Positions 45,256-54,730 of a stretch of 64,000 nucleotides of DNA are shown here, one piece after another (the first letter of the stretch is position 1; every line of letters starts with the position of its first letter). This DNA comes from Roseococcus microcysteis. Lineage in GTDB: Bacteria; Pseudomonadota; Alphaproteobacteria; Acetobacterales; Acetobacteraceae. The translations under genes and the position numbers were made by a program. The notes below the pieces were generated by a model. It did no database searches. It was given only the letters and a program-made list of their open reading frames with translations, and had not been told where the DNA came from. The DNA is taken from the NCBI RefSeq assembly GCF_014764365.1, contig NZ_CP061718.1:868001-932000 (forward strand), written 5' to 3'.

Positions 45256-45285
45256 CTTGCAGGCACAACCTTGATGTGCCGCAAG
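45256..45285. promoter_or_regulatory. Inverted repeat with FNR-type core in the crtB-bchE gap
   Basis: CTTGC-A-GGCACA-N7-TGTGCC-GCAAG is an 11-bp inverted repeat with one unpaired base, 11 bases after the crtB stop. Within it TTGATGTGCCGCAA (45271-45284) matches the FNR consensus TTGAT-N4-ATCAA at 8 of 10 positions and the TTG-N8-CAA core exactly. A weak minus-10 (TAGCCT, 45247-45242) lies at the distance of a class II FNR promoter. It may also end crtB transcription. Confidence 0.5.
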
Positions 45286-45296
45286 CGCGATGCGCG

Positions 45297-46322
45297 TTAC
45301 TGCGGCAGGCGGCCCCGGGTCTGCAGGTCCGCGAACAGCTCGATGGCCCAGCCGATGCGCTCGTCCAGGCTGCGCGCCGCGACGGCCATGGGCGCGGGCG
45401 TCACCGCATTCACCAGGAAGGCATTGGCGGCGAGCGGCGGCTCCGCCCCACCTTCGGCGCGCGCCAGGCTCGGCAGCCGCGCGCGCGCGACGAGCGCCAG
45501 CTTGCGCGAGGAGGACACCACGGCGCGGCGCGAGATGCTGTCGAAGCCATGGCGCGTCACCTCCGCGCCGATCTCGGCATAGATGCGGTGCGCGGCGCGG
45601 ATCGCGGGCCGGCAGTCGCGCGGCAGCATGGCGATGCCGGCTTCCGCGCGGGTGTAGAGGCGCTGCGCCTCGGCCAGCAGCCGCGCCACCACGATGCCGA
45701 TGGCGGGCGAGAACTCCGGCTGCGCCAGGAAGTCGCGTGGCGCCACCCCCGCCTCGCGCAGCCAGGCGCAGGGCAGATAGAGGCGGCCGGCCCGCGCATC
45801 CTCGCCCACATCGCGCGCGATGTTCGTCAGCTGCATCGCGGCCCCGAGGTCGGTCGCGCGCGCCAGCGCCGCATGGCTGCGCACGCCCATGATGAGGGTC
45901 ATCATCGCCCCCACCGTGCCCGCCACGCGCGCGGCATAGCCGTGCAGCGCCTCGATGTCCGGATAGTGGCGGCCCTCGGCGTCCCAGGCGAAGCCTTCCA
46001 GCAGCGCTTCGGGCAGGGTGCGCGGAATGTCGTGCAGGCGCACCGCGGCGGCGAAGGCGCGATCGGCCGGGTGGTTCTCGGGCAGGCCGGCATAGGCCGC
46101 GTCCAGCCGCCGGCGCATGAGGGCCAGCCCGGCGCGCGGGTCGGCGGCATTGTCCACCGCGTCATCGCCCAGGCGGCAGAAGGCGTAGAGGGCGGTGGCG
46201 CTGTCACGCACCCGCCGCGGCAGCAGCAGCGAGGCGGCATGGAAGCTCTTCGAGCCAACCCGCAGCAGGTCGCGGCAGGCTTCGAGGTCCTCGGGCGCAA
46301 GGCGGGGTTCGGCGTCCATCAC
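45297..46322 (-). CDS. crtB: Phytoene synthase
   Basis: Squalene/phytoene synthase of 341 residues joining two geranylgeranyl diphosphates, the first committed carotenoid step. The first Asp-rich motif is ALYAFCRLGDDAVDN and the second is LTNIARDVGEDARAGRLYLP. The N-terminal GSKSFHAASLLLPRRVR is typical. It overlaps bchO by four bases. Other crt genes are not in the window, so crtB is detached from its usual crtI partner here. Confidence 0.95.
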   Translation of the reverse strand: MMDAEPRLAPEDLEACRDLLRVGSKSFHAASLLLPRRVRDSATALYAFCRLGDDAVDNAADPRAGLALMRRRLDAAYAGLPENHPADRAFAAAVRLHDIPRTLPEALLEGFAWDAEGRHYPDIEALHGYAARVAGTVGAMMTLIMGVRSHAALARATDLGAAMQLTNIARDVGEDARAGRLYLPCAWLREAGVAPRDFLAQPEFSPAIGIVVARLLAEAQRLYTRAEAGIAMLPRDCRPAIRAAHRIYAEIGAEVTRHGFDSISRRAVVSSSRKLALVARARLPSLARAEGGAEPPLAANAFLVNAVTPAPMAVAARSLDERIGWAIELFADLQTRGRLPQ

Positions 46323-47227
46323 GCGGTCTCCAGGATGCGACGCGCGACGAGGCCGGGTGCCTCCTCATGCGCGAGATGACCAAGGCCGGGCAGCGCCTCG
46401 ATGCGGGCGGCGGGCAGCAGCGCCTGCAGGCGGCGCGCCTCGGTGGGGCGGATGGTGCGGTCCTGCTTGCCCACGATCAGCGTCAGCGGCGTGGCCAGAA
46501 GCGGCAGGTCACGCGCCAAGCCTGGCAGGTCCCAGGCGGCCATCATGCCGAGCGTGGCCGCCACATGCCCGGGCCGGCGGAACAGGCGGGCGTAGAGATC
46601 CACGCCCTCGGGCGGCAGGACGGAACCGGTGTCGCGCAGCAGGCGTTCCACCGTCGCGCGGTCGCGCGCCTGGCGCGCGGCGAGGCGGGCCACGCCAGGC
46701 AGGTTCACCATCAGCCGCGCCATGGGGCCGAACACCATGCCGGCCATGCCGCCCAGCGGCAGCAGCGCGCCATTGATGGAGATGAGCCGCTCCGGCGCGG
46801 CCACTCCATCCAGGCAAAGCCGCGCGCCCAGCGCAGCCCCCGCCGAATGCCCGATGATCAGCTCCGGCCGCACATCCAGCACCCGCAGCAGTGCGGTGAT
46901 GCCCGTGGCCATGCCCGCGAGCGAGAGCCCTCCCGGCGGCGGCATCGCGGAAAACCCCTGCCCCGGCAGATCCGGCATGACAATGGTGTAGCGCCGGGCC
47001 AGCAGCGGGCCGATGTCACGCCAGGAATGGGTGGAGGCGCCGGTGCCGTGCAGCAGCAGCGCCACGGGCGCATCGCGCGCCGCCCCGTCCAGCACCTGCA
47101 CATGCCAGCGCAACCCACCCGCCAGCACGAAGCGGCTGGCGGCGCGATGCGGCCAGTCGGCCGCGGAGAGCCAATCAGCCGCCGCGGGGACGATGGCCCG
47201 TTCGGGGAGGAGGAGGGTGGCGCTCAT
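46319..47227 (-). CDS. bchO: Alpha/beta-fold protein BchO
   Basis: Alpha/beta hydrolase of 302 residues of the magnesium-chelatase accessory family BchO. The oxyanion region is LLLHGTGASTHSW, the nucleophile elbow GHSAGAALGARL and the histidine HLAHEEAPG. Its reaction is unproven; gene position in the bchI-bchD-bchO order is conserved in purple bacteria. It is read after bchD across 52 bases and overlaps crtB. Confidence 0.92.
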   Translation of the reverse strand: MSATLLLPERAIVPAAADWLSAADWPHRAASRFVLAGGLRWHVQVLDGAARDAPVALLLHGTGASTHSWRDIGPLLARRYTIVMPDLPGQGFSAMPPPGGLSLAGMATGITALLRVLDVRPELIIGHSAGAALGARLCLDGVAAPERLISINGALLPLGGMAGMVFGPMARLMVNLPGVARLAARQARDRATVERLLRDTGSVLPPEGVDLYARLFRRPGHVAATLGMMAAWDLPGLARDLPLLATPLTLIVGKQDRTIRPTEARRLQALLPAARIEALPGLGHLAHEEAPGLVARRILETA

Positions 47228-47279
47228 CCCGCCCCCGATCGCCGGAGGGCGGAAGCCCGGAGGCGTGAAGCGGTGGCGG

Positions 47280-48956
47280 TCATGCCCCCATCACCTGCCG
47301 CACCGCGCCCGCCAGCACCTCCGCCCGCGCCTGGGGCAGCACCAGCGCGCGCCCGCCAGCCTCGGCGGCCAGGGTGGTGGCGAAGGGCTGCGGGCGGGGC
47401 GCGGTGTCCACGATCAGCACGGAATGGCCCTCCGCGCGCAGCAGCTTCGCCACGGCCAGCGCATCGGCCTCGGCGGCGGCGCGGCCGCTGCTGCCGTCGC
47501 GCGCCATGTTCGCGCGGCCATCGGTCAGGGTCACGATCAGGGGCGTGCGGCCGGCGCGCTTCTCCAGCCGCGCCATGGCGAGTGCGGCATCCAGCCCCGA
47601 GGCGAGCGGCGAGGCCCCTCCCCCCGGCAGCCCCGCCAAGGCACGCTTGGCCCGCACCAGGGAATGCGTGGGCGCCAGCAGCGTCTCGGCCGCGGCACCC
47701 CGGAAGGCGATGACGCCCACCCGGTCGCGCCGCGCATAGCATTCGGCCAGCAGCATCTCGACCGCGCCCTTGGCCTCAGCCAGGCGGTGCAGCGCGGCCG
47801 AGCCCGAGGCGTCCACCACGAAGATCGCCGTGCTCTCGCTGTGCTCGCGGAAGCGACGGATGCGGAAATCCTCGCGGCGGACGGCCACGCGGGCGCGGGG
47901 CGGCGCGGGGCGCAGCCTTTGCCAGGGGGCAGCGGCGCGCAGCGTGTCCAGCAGGGCGATGCGGGCCCCGTTGCGCGGCTCGCCCGGGCGGCTGCCGACG
48001 GGGCGGCCGCGCTTGAGGGAAATGCGCTCCGCCCCCGTGCGGCCGGAGGAGGGCGCGCGCAGCCGCAGCGTGGCGGCAGCGAGGCTTGCCAGGAGTTGCG
48101 CGGGCAGCGGCACCTCGCGCGCCTCCTGCACCACGTCCTCCATCTGGCCGCGCTGCGCGGGGTCCGTGGCGTCATCGGGGCGTTCGGCGTCCGGCTCCTC
48201 AGGTGGCGGCGGTGGCGCTTCCTGTTCCGGTGGCAATTCAGGAAGGACCGTGGCCCGGGGGCCCAGCACGAGGCGCACGGCCAGCGTGGCGTCCTCCGCG
48301 CTTGGGGCGTCGCGGCCACCCAGCGCCGCCGCGGCGCGGGCCGCGCGCAGGGCCAGCGCGGGCGCGCGCAGGGAAAGGATGCCCGCCGCCATGGCGGTGG
48401 CGAGGATGGCCTCGATGATGGGCTCCGGGCTGTCCACGCCCGGCAGGCGGGCCCGCGCCGCGGCGATGGCGGCCGCGTCATGCGGCGCGGGGGCCGGTGG
48501 TTCCGACAGGTCCGGGCAGAAGGCCAGCCGGTCCAGCAGCGCGGGCGGCGGGGCCTCGTCCTCTTCCAGCCCTTCGTCCAGCGCCAGCATGGCGTAGCCG
48601 TGGCGCTCCTGGCCGGCGTTGAGGCGGGCGGCGGTCGGGCGGGTCAGGCGCTCGGCCATGGGCATGACCAGCACGCCGTCCGCACTCGCCTCCAGCAGCC
48701 CCGCGCGCTGCACGGGGCGGCCGCTGGCCAGCGTCGCGGTCAGGTCCAGCCCACCAAGCAGCGCGTCATCCGCGACACCGGGCGGCAGGCGGCGCAGCGC
48801 GGTGCCAGAGGGCAGGAGGGATTGCAGAAGGCTGAGCCAGCGGTCGCGCTCCACGCCCGGGCGCGCCCGCAGCACGGCACCGCCAAGCCCCCTCGGATCC
48901 ACCGCGAGCAGGCAGGCCGCGAGCGCGGCATCCTCGCGCGGGGTGGGCGGGGTCAC
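47280..48956 (-). CDS. bchD: Magnesium chelatase subunit D
   Basis: Mg-chelatase D subunit of 558 residues that bridges the BchI ATPase and BchH. The N-terminal AAA+ domain lacks a working Walker A, as in the family. A Pro/acidic linker ([17 protein letters not shown]) follows. The C-terminal integrin-I domain has the MIDAS motif VVDASGSA and [11 protein letters not shown]-like sequence. It overlaps bchI by four bases, so I and D are probably made in step. Confidence 0.96.
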   Translation of the reverse strand: MTPPTPREDAALAACLLAVDPRGLGGAVLRARPGVERDRWLSLLQSLLPSGTALRRLPPGVADDALLGGLDLTATLASGRPVQRAGLLEASADGVLVMPMAERLTRPTAARLNAGQERHGYAMLALDEGLEEDEAPPPALLDRLAFCPDLSEPPAPAPHDAAAIAAARARLPGVDSPEPIIEAILATAMAAGILSLRAPALALRAARAAAALGGRDAPSAEDATLAVRLVLGPRATVLPELPPEQEAPPPPPEEPDAERPDDATDPAQRGQMEDVVQEAREVPLPAQLLASLAAATLRLRAPSSGRTGAERISLKRGRPVGSRPGEPRNGARIALLDTLRAAAPWQRLRPAPPRARVAVRREDFRIRRFREHSESTAIFVVDASGSAALHRLAEAKGAVEMLLAECYARRDRVGVIAFRGAAAETLLAPTHSLVRAKRALAGLPGGGASPLASGLDAALAMARLEKRAGRTPLIVTLTDGRANMARDGSSGRAAAEADALAVAKLLRAEGHSVLIVDTAPRPQPFATTLAAEAGGRALVLPQARAEVLAGAVRQVMGA

Positions 48957-50023
48957 GGCCCGAAGACCTCCTCGACGGCGCGGGCCACGCGGGTGGTGGC
49001 GACCGAATCATCGAGCGGGTTGCGGCGCAGGCGGTGCCGCAGCGCGAGGGGCGCCAGGCGGCGCAGATGGTCCAGCGTCACCTCAGCCGCGCCTTCGTAG
49101 GCGGCCAGCGCGCGCGCCACGCGGATGAGCGTCAGTTCCCCTCGCAGCCCATCCGTGCCGGCCGTCATGCACAGGCGCGCGGCCTGTTCCAGCATGGCAT
49201 CGGGCACCGCCACATGCGGCAGCGCCGCACGCGCGGCCAGGATGCGGGCACGCAGCGCCGCTTCCTCAGGCGCGAAGCGGGCACAGAAGCCGGGCGGGTC
49301 ACGCTCGAAGGCGTCGCGGCGCTTGATGACCTCCATGCGGGTGGGAAGATCGGTCGGCGTCATCACCTCGACCGAGAGGCCGAAGCGGTCGAGCAATTGC
49401 GGGCGAAGTTCGCCCTCCTCGGGGTTGCCGCTGCCGACCAGCACGAAGCGCGCGGGGTGGCGGACGCTGAGGCCGTCGCGTTCCACCACGTTCTCGCCCG
49501 AGGCCGCGACGTCCAGCAGCAGGTCCACCAAGTGGTCCTCCAGCAGGTTCACCTCGTCAATGTAGAGGAAGCCGCGGTGCGCTCGGGCCAGCAGGCCGGG
49601 CTCGAAGGCCTTCTCCCCCTGGGTCAGCGCCCGTTCGAGATCGAGGGCGCCCACCACCCGGTCCTCGGTCGCACCCAGCGGCAGGTCCACCACGGGCACG
49701 GGCACGCTCACGCGCGGGGCGCGGGGCTGTTGGCAGGAATCGCACATCTGCGCGGGCTTGCCCGGCGCGCAGTTGAAGCGGCAGCCGCGAATTGCCTTCA
49801 TGGGCGGCAGCAGGGCCGCGAGCGCGCGAATGGCGGTGGACTTGCCCGTACCCCGGTCACCCAGCGCCAGCACGCCGCCGATCGCCGGGTCCACCGCGCA
49901 GAGGATGAGCGAGAGGGTCATCTCCTCCTGCCCCACCATCGCGGTGAAGGGAAAGACCGGCCGCGGCTTTACCCGCGCCGGGCGGCGCGCCTTGGGTTTC
50001 AGGCGCGTCGCGAGGCCATCCAT
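48953..50023 (-). CDS. bchI: Magnesium chelatase ATPase subunit I
   Basis: AAA+ ATPase of 356 residues that powers Mg insertion into protoporphyrin IX. Walker A is GDRGTGKS at 55-62, Walker [14 protein letters not shown], sensor 1 [20 protein letters not shown] with the arginine finger. An insertion with Cys-rich CNCAP-like sequence ([17 protein letters not shown]) is visible. It lies two bases after hemA and overlaps bchD. Confidence 0.97.
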   Translation of the reverse strand: MDGLATRLKPKARRPARVKPRPVFPFTAMVGQEEMTLSLILCAVDPAIGGVLALGDRGTGKSTAIRALAALLPPMKAIRGCRFNCAPGKPAQMCDSCQQPRAPRVSVPVPVVDLPLGATEDRVVGALDLERALTQGEKAFEPGLLARAHRGFLYIDEVNLLEDHLVDLLLDVAASGENVVERDGLSVRHPARFVLVGSGNPEEGELRPQLLDRFGLSVEVMTPTDLPTRMEVIKRRDAFERDPPGFCARFAPEEAALRARILAARAALPHVAVPDAMLEQAARLCMTAGTDGLRGELTLIRVARALAAYEGAAEVTLDHLRRLAPLALRHRLRRNPLDDSVATTRVARAVEEVFGP

Positions 50024-50025
50024 GC

Positions 50026-51237
50026 TCAGGCGCGCCGCTGGATCTGGAATTCCGTCCAGACCTCGTCCAGCGCCAGCATCAGGTGATCGATGTCGGCATC
50101 GGTGTGCGCGGGCGAGGGCGTGAAGCGCAGGCGCTCCGTCCCGCGCGGCACCGTCGGGTAGTTGATGGGCTGCACATAGACGGAGTAGCGCTCCAGCAGC
50201 AGGTCGCTGATCTCCTTGCAGAGCACGGCATTGCCCACCATGACGGGCACGATGTGGCTCGGGTTGCGCAGATGCGGGATGGAGAGGCCATCGAGGCGGC
50301 TGCGGACCGTGGCCACGCGTTCGTGCATCCGCTGGCGCTCCTCCGCGCTTTCCTTGAGGTGCTGGATGCTGGCCGTGGCGCCGGCGGCGACGGCCGGCGG
50401 CAGCGCGGTCGAGAAGATGAAGCCCGAGGCGAAGCTGCGCACGAAATCCACCATGGCGGCGGAGCCCGCGATGTAGCCGCCGATCACGCCATAGGCCTTG
50501 GCCAGCGTGCCCTCGATGACGGTGAGGCGGTGCGCCACGCCGTCACGCTCGCTGATGCCGCCGCCACGCGGGCCGTAGAGGCCCACCGCGTGCACCTCGT
50601 CCAGGTAGGTCATGGCGCCGAACTCATCGGCCAGGTCGCAGATGGAAGCGATGGGGGCGACGTCGCCATCCATCGAATAGACGCTCTCGAAGGCGATCAG
50701 CTTGGGGGTGTCGGCCGGCAGGGCCGCGAGCTTCTCGCGCAGGTCGGCCAGGTCGTTGTGCTTCCAGACGATGCACTGCGCGCGGGAGTGGCGGATGCCC
50801 TCGATCATGGAGGCATGGTTCAGCTCATCCGACAGCACCACGCAGCCGGGCAGCTTGGCGGCGAGGGTGGAGAGCGTGGCCCAGTTCGACATGTAGCCGG
50901 AGTTGAACAGCAGGGCGGCTTCCTTGCCGTGCAGGTCCGCGAGCTCCTTCTCCAGCAGCACATGGTAGTGGTTGGTGCCGCCGATGTTGCGCGTGCCGCC
51001 CGCCCCTGCCCCGGCGCGGTCGATGGCCGTGTGCATCGCCTCCAGCACCTTGGGGTTCTGGCCCATGCCCAGGTAGTCGTTCGAGCACCAGACCGTCACC
51101 TCGGCCGTGCCGCCCGGGCGGTGATGGACCGCGCGCGGGAAGGACCCCGCCCGGCGTTCGAGGTCGGCGAAGACGCGGTAGCGGCCCTCGCGGCGCAGAC
51201 CGTCGAGTTGCTTCCGGAACAGGGCCTCGTAGTTCAT
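50026..51237 (-). CDS. hemA: 5-aminolevulinate synthase
   Basis: PLP enzyme of 403 residues joining glycine and succinyl-CoA, the alphaproteobacterial route to tetrapyrroles. [21 protein letters not shown] binds substrate and [15 protein letters not shown] carries the PLP lysine. The ATG at 51237 has AAAGG eight bases upstream and gives a normal N-terminus. An in-frame ATG at 51264 overlaps the puhE stop (ATGA) and would add nine residues. Its place inside the photosynthesis cluster suggests supply matched to bacteriochlorophyll demand; a second copy elsewhere is likely but not shown. Confidence 0.95.
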   Translation of the reverse strand: MNYEALFRKQLDGLRREGRYRVFADLERRAGSFPRAVHHRPGGTAEVTVWCSNDYLGMGQNPKVLEAMHTAIDRAGAGAGGTRNIGGTNHYHVLLEKELADLHGKEAALLFNSGYMSNWATLSTLAAKLPGCVVLSDELNHASMIEGIRHSRAQCIVWKHNDLADLREKLAALPADTPKLIAFESVYSMDGDVAPIASICDLADEFGAMTYLDEVHAVGLYGPRGGGISERDGVAHRLTVIEGTLAKAYGVIGGYIAGSAAMVDFVRSFASGFIFSTALPPAVAAGATASIQHLKESAEERQRMHERVATVRSRLDGLSIPHLRNPSHIVPVMVGNAVLCKEISDLLLERYSVYVQPINYPTVPRGTERLRFTPSPAHTDADIDHLMLALDEVWTEFQIQRRA

Positions 51238-51260
51238 GGCGACAACCTTTCCTTCTTCGT

Positions 51261-52076
51261 TCATGGCCGCAGCGGCAGGGAGGCGGGCTCGTTGCGCGGC
51301 GGGCGCAACGGGGCCGGTGGGTGGGCGGAGGCCGGCCGCCCCCAGGTCCAGAGGCCGTCCAGCGGCAGCGGCAGCATCAGGAACCAGTGTTCGATGACGG
51401 CCAGCGCCAGCAGGGCCGCCAGCAGCGTATAGGCCGTGATGAGATAGGGGTCATCGGCCTGGACGGCGGCCAATGCCAGCAGCACTGCCACCACCGTCCC
51501 GCCCGTCACCGAGAAGGGGAACAGCCAGTTCATCGGCCGGCGGCGGAAATAGCTGGCCAGGTGCGCGAGGTGCGGCGGCAGCATGGCCTCGCCCAGGTTC
51601 CGGGCGCCCAGGAAGATGTTGATCTTGGCCGATTGCCGCATCACCCAAAGTGCCAGGTAGGTCCAGAGCGCCATCTGGTTGGGCGCGTCCCACAGCAGCG
51701 CCAACAGCACCAACCCCAGCGCCAGCATGGCCAGCTCATTGTGGATGATGGCGGAAAGGGCCGCGCGGAAGCGCGGGAAGCCCTCCGTGCCCTCGGGCAG
51801 TGGCGCGCGGTTGGGGCCAGTGACGACGCCGGTCAGGAAGGCGATCTCCTGCCAGGCCCAGACCAGCACCCCGCAGGCGAAGCCCGCATAGGCGCTGGCC
51901 ATGGTGGTGCGTTCGGACAGCGTCACGACGCAAAGCAGCGCGGCCCCCAGCATGAGGGTCGCCCCCCACATGGTGCGCCGGTAGGTGTGGCGCGGCAGCT
52001 GGTCCAGCATGAACACGAGCGCCGTGCCAAACCACCACACGAACACCGCGAACAGGCAGGGCCCGACGTATTCCAC
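51261..52076 (-). CDS. puhE: Photosynthetic complex putative assembly protein PuhE
   Basis: Polytopic inner-membrane protein of 271 residues (DUF3623) with about seven helices. In Rhodobacter, PuhE affects bacteriochlorophyll supply and reaction-centre assembly. The N-terminal helix is [19 protein letters not shown], and [18 protein letters not shown] is a conserved loop. It lies 12 bases after acsF and its stop overlaps the possible upstream hemA start. The Pro-rich C-terminal tail is probably cytoplasmic. Confidence 0.93.
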   Translation of the reverse strand: MEYVGPCLFAVFVWWFGTALVFMLDQLPRHTYRRTMWGATLMLGAALLCVVTLSERTTMASAYAGFACGVLVWAWQEIAFLTGVVTGPNRAPLPEGTEGFPRFRAALSAIIHNELAMLALGLVLLALLWDAPNQMALWTYLALWVMRQSAKINIFLGARNLGEAMLPPHLAHLASYFRRRPMNWLFPFSVTGGTVVAVLLALAAVQADDPYLITAYTLLAALLALAVIEHWFLMLPLPLDGLWTWGRPASAHPPAPLRPPRNEPASLPLRP

Positions 52077-52088
52077 CGCGCGCTTCCC

Positions 52089-53162
52089 TCAGTAGGCCGG
52101 GCTCAGCCGGATTTCGGCCGGCAGGGGGGCGCGGCGGCCGGGCATGGCCAGCAGGCGCAGGAAGGTGGCGCCGGCGGCGGCGCTCAGCGCCGTGCGCTTG
52201 GTGGCGGCCCAGGCGCCCTTCTGCGCGCGCAGCTGCCCCAGCTGTTCCGAGATGCGGAACAGACGGTCCAGCCCCGCCTTGAAGGCGGGCCTGTCCCAGG
52301 CCAGCGTGATGGGGAAGACCTGCTTGCAGATCTCGGTCGTCTTGTCGAACACCTGCATGTCGTATTCGGTCGGCGTCATGCCCAGCGCCTCGTGGAAGGC
52401 CGGGCGGGCGTGGTCGCGGACATACATGGTGGCGAAGACCGCCAACTGGAAGAACTTGGCCCAATAGGCATTGATGCCCGTCAGCAGCGAGGGGTTCGCG
52501 CGCATCAGCAGGGCGAAGGCCTCGCCGTGGCGGAACTCGTCATTGCACCACTTCTCGAACCAGTTGAAGATCGGGTGGAAGCGGCGCTCCGGGTGCTTCT
52601 CGAACTGGCGGAAGATCGTGATGTAGCGGGCGTAGCCGATCTTCTCGGACAGATAGGTCGCGTAGAAGATGAACTTGGGCCGGAAGTAGTGATACTTCTT
52701 CGCCTTGGTCAGGAAGCCCAGATCCACGCCGACGCCGATATCCTTCAGGCTGTCATTGATGAAGCCCGCATGGCGCGCCTCGTCGCGGCTCATCACCGCG
52801 AACAGCTCCTTGATGTCGGGGTTCTTGATGCGCTTCTTGATCTCGGCATAGAGCACGCAGCCCGAGAATTCGGCGGTCACGGAACTCACCAGGAATTCCA
52901 CCACCTCCTTCTGCAAGGGCTCCGGCAGATCCTCCAGGCGGAACTGGTCGAACTGCTCGTTGCGGACGAAATGGCCCTTGTTCGGGTCCGCGCGGAACTC
53001 GTCCATCAGCTTGTCCCACTCCGGGCGGATGGAGCTGACATCCAGCGCGTCCATCGCCGCGAAGTCGGTGGTGTAGAAGCGCGGCGAGAGCACCGTCTCG
53101 GTGCTGGCCATGCGCGTGGTCTCGTTCAGCACGCGCGGGGTGGACCCGGTCACGGCGTTCAT
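52089..53162 (-). CDS. acsF: Aerobic Mg-protoporphyrin IX monomethyl ester cyclase AcsF
   Basis: Di-iron oxygenase of 357 residues that forms ring E with molecular oxygen. Ligands are seen in [26 protein letters not shown] and [15 protein letters not shown]. The start ATG overlaps the stop of the small preceding gene by four bases. Presence of both AcsF and BchE lets the pathway run with or without oxygen. Length and order match other purple Alphaproteobacteria. Confidence 0.97.
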   Translation of the reverse strand: MNAVTGSTPRVLNETTRMASTETVLSPRFYTTDFAAMDALDVSSIRPEWDKLMDEFRADPNKGHFVRNEQFDQFRLEDLPEPLQKEVVEFLVSSVTAEFSGCVLYAEIKKRIKNPDIKELFAVMSRDEARHAGFINDSLKDIGVGVDLGFLTKAKKYHYFRPKFIFYATYLSEKIGYARYITIFRQFEKHPERRFHPIFNWFEKWCNDEFRHGEAFALLMRANPSLLTGINAYWAKFFQLAVFATMYVRDHARPAFHEALGMTPTEYDMQVFDKTTEICKQVFPITLAWDRPAFKAGLDRLFRISEQLGQLRAQKGAWAATKRTALSAAAGATFLRLLAMPGRRAPLPAEIRLSPAY

Positions 53163-53482
53163 GCGCCATACTCCTTGGGTTCGAAGCCGCAATGGTACAG
53201 CTCGGCCAGTTCGGCGAAGGCCGCGACCTCGGTCCAGAGCTGGGTGAAGGGGCCGGCGCGATAGACGGTGGCCGTCGTCTCGTAGGTGGTGGCCGTGCCG
53301 AATTCGGGAAGGCCGGGCGGGTTGTTCACCACCACCCGGTCGCCGGGGCGCAGCGTGATGCCCTCGGGCACCGCATGCGCGTGCAGACTGTCGAAACTCT
53401 GCTCGATCTCCACGGTGCAGGGCACGGTGATGACGCGCGGCCCGGACAGGCTCTCCCAGAAAGCCCCCAACGCCTTCTTCAT
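53159..53482 (-). CDS. Small protein of unknown function between puhC and acsF
   Basis: A 107-residue soluble protein without a signal or helix. A central stretch [20 protein letters not shown] resembles a small beta-barrel, and the end [16 protein letters not shown] is distinctive. It overlaps puhC and acsF by four bases on each side, so it is locked into translation of the cluster. Small proteins at this position are known in other purple bacteria, but their function has not been settled. A role as an AcsF partner is possible from coupling alone. Confidence 0.75.
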   Translation of the reverse strand: MKKALGAFWESLSGPRVITVPCTVEIEQSFDSLHAHAVPEGITLRPGDRVVVNNPPGLPEFGTATTYETTATVYRAGPFTQLWTEVAAFAELAELYHCGFEPKEYGA

Positions 53483-53925
53483 TGTGTCTCTCCTTGGGCT
53501 GTCAGCAGCCGGGCGAAGATCCCGGCATTGGTGGAGCCGAAGGCCGTCAGGTCCACACGCCGCCCGGTGGCGACATCATCCAAGGTCAACTGGCCATCCC
53601 GCCAGGCGGACACCCGGAAGGGCATTTCCTGCCCTTGTTCTTCCTGCCGACGCTCCCGCGCCAATGCCCGGAGCGTACCACGGACGAAGCCACCCTCCGC
53701 CACCGGAAACCGCGCCAGCACCGAATGATTCGCCGCATCCCGGATGACAACGGAGCCATCCGGACCATCCTCGAAACGGACCATGCGCTCACGCAGCGGG
53801 GTTTCGTTCGGGCGGGTAATGAGCGCGCGGTTCTGCTGCGGCCCCACCAGCGCGAGCGTCCCCGCGATCACGGTCCCGCAGGCCAGCAGCGGCAGGAGGT
53901 GGCGGCGGTCCATCATCCGGTCCAT
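53479..53925 (-). CDS. puhC: Photosynthetic complex assembly protein PuhC
   Basis: Membrane-anchored assembly factor of 148 residues. One N-terminal helix ([19 protein letters not shown]) is followed by a soluble periplasmic domain, with [17 protein letters not shown] and [17 protein letters not shown] as family-like stretches. PuhC helps organise the reaction-centre/LH1 complex. It starts one base after the puhB stop and overlaps the small protein gene by four bases. Confidence 0.92.
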   Translation of the reverse strand: MDRMMDRRHLLPLLACGTVIAGTLALVGPQQNRALITRPNETPLRERMVRFEDGPDGSVVIRDAANHSVLARFPVAEGGFVRGTLRALARERRQEEQGQEMPFRVSAWRDGQLTLDDVATGRRVDLTAFGSTNAGIFARLLTAQGETQ

Positions 53926-53926
53926 C

Positions 53927-54601
53927 TCAGGCCACCGCTTCGCCAGGCAGGCGCACCGGACGGCGCGGCGGCTCGGTGACCGCGGCCGGCACCGGCATCT
54001 GCGCCGAGGCCGCCAGCATGCGCGAGAGCACCTGCGACGCGCCCGCACTCACGGGCAGGCCGCGCAGCATGGGCTCGGGCCGACCCATCCGCCAGGGACG
54101 CAAATGCGGCCAGAGCGCCACCATCGAGACCCGGTGCTCGGGCAGCAGGGCCAGCACGATGTCCTCGGTGCCATCCGCATGGCGCCGCACGGAGGCCGAC
54201 TGCACCGCGCTGAAAGGGATGTTGATGGTCATCGGCAGCGCCACGCCGACCCGCATCACGATGCGCCGGTTGGTGATGGTGTAGAGCGTGGACCGCGCCG
54301 CCGCCCGCCCGATGAAGGCCAGGATCACGAGGCAGAGGCTCGCCAGCACCACCGACAGGGAAGGCCCGGCCAGCGCCGCCAGCAGCGAACCGCCGGCCAT
54401 CATGGATTCCACCAGGTGCCACGCCACCAGCGCCAGGAAGTAGAAGCCAAGCCCCTTGAGGTGCATGGCGCGCCGCGCGAAGGGCCACCAGGCGGGAGAA
54501 CCCTGCCAGATGATGCCCTCGCCGTCGGGCAGGCGTTCGGGCAGGCCAGGCACGGGTTCGATCTCGTGTTCGGGCATCCCGGGAATGTGCTGGTCTTTCA
54601 T
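53927..54601 (-). CDS. puhB: Photosynthetic complex assembly protein PuhB
   Basis: Inner-membrane protein of 224 residues with about three helices and a bacterial PH-like domain. EGIIWQGSPAWWPFARRAMH is the family N-terminal region, and STLYTITNRRIVMRVGVALP starts the PH part. PuhB helps reaction-centre assembly. The ATG at 54601 was chosen since the upstream in-frame sequence lacks similarity. It is separated from puhA by 129 bases with a strong hairpin. Confidence 0.92.
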   Translation of the reverse strand: MKDQHIPGMPEHEIEPVPGLPERLPDGEGIIWQGSPAWWPFARRAMHLKGLGFYFLALVAWHLVESMMAGGSLLAALAGPSLSVVLASLCLVILAFIGRAAARSTLYTITNRRIVMRVGVALPMTINIPFSAVQSASVRRHADGTEDIVLALLPEHRVSMVALWPHLRPWRMGRPEPMLRGLPVSAGASQVLSRMLAASAQMPVPAAVTEPPRRPVRLPGEAVA

Positions 54602-54696
54602 CGAAACCTTCCTCCAGCCTTCTGGCATGGACAATGTTGGAGGGTTCCAGGGGATCGCCGCCTTGATGCGGCGCAACCCCTGCCCCCTCGGCAGTT

Positions 54697-54721
54697 CCCG
54701 GCGCGCCGGCCGCGCGCCGGG
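54697..54721 (-). terminator. Hairpin between puhA and puhB
   Basis: Perfect 10-bp GC stem CCCGGCGCGC/GCGCGCCGGG with a five-base loop, nine bases after the puhA stop. No T-run. Its place suggests partial termination or protection of the puhA 3' end, giving more reaction-centre H subunit than assembly factors. Confidence 0.6.
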
Positions 54722-54730
54722 CTTGGGCCC

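Noticed and set aside
43763-45274. 503-codon plus-strand frame opposite bchE
   Set aside because: Antisense shadow; bchE has all its motifs in the opposite frame.
45215-45296. PpsR/CrtJ site (TGT-N12-ACA) in the crtB-bchE gap
   Set aside because: No correctly spaced TGT and ACA found; the FNR-type reading fits better.
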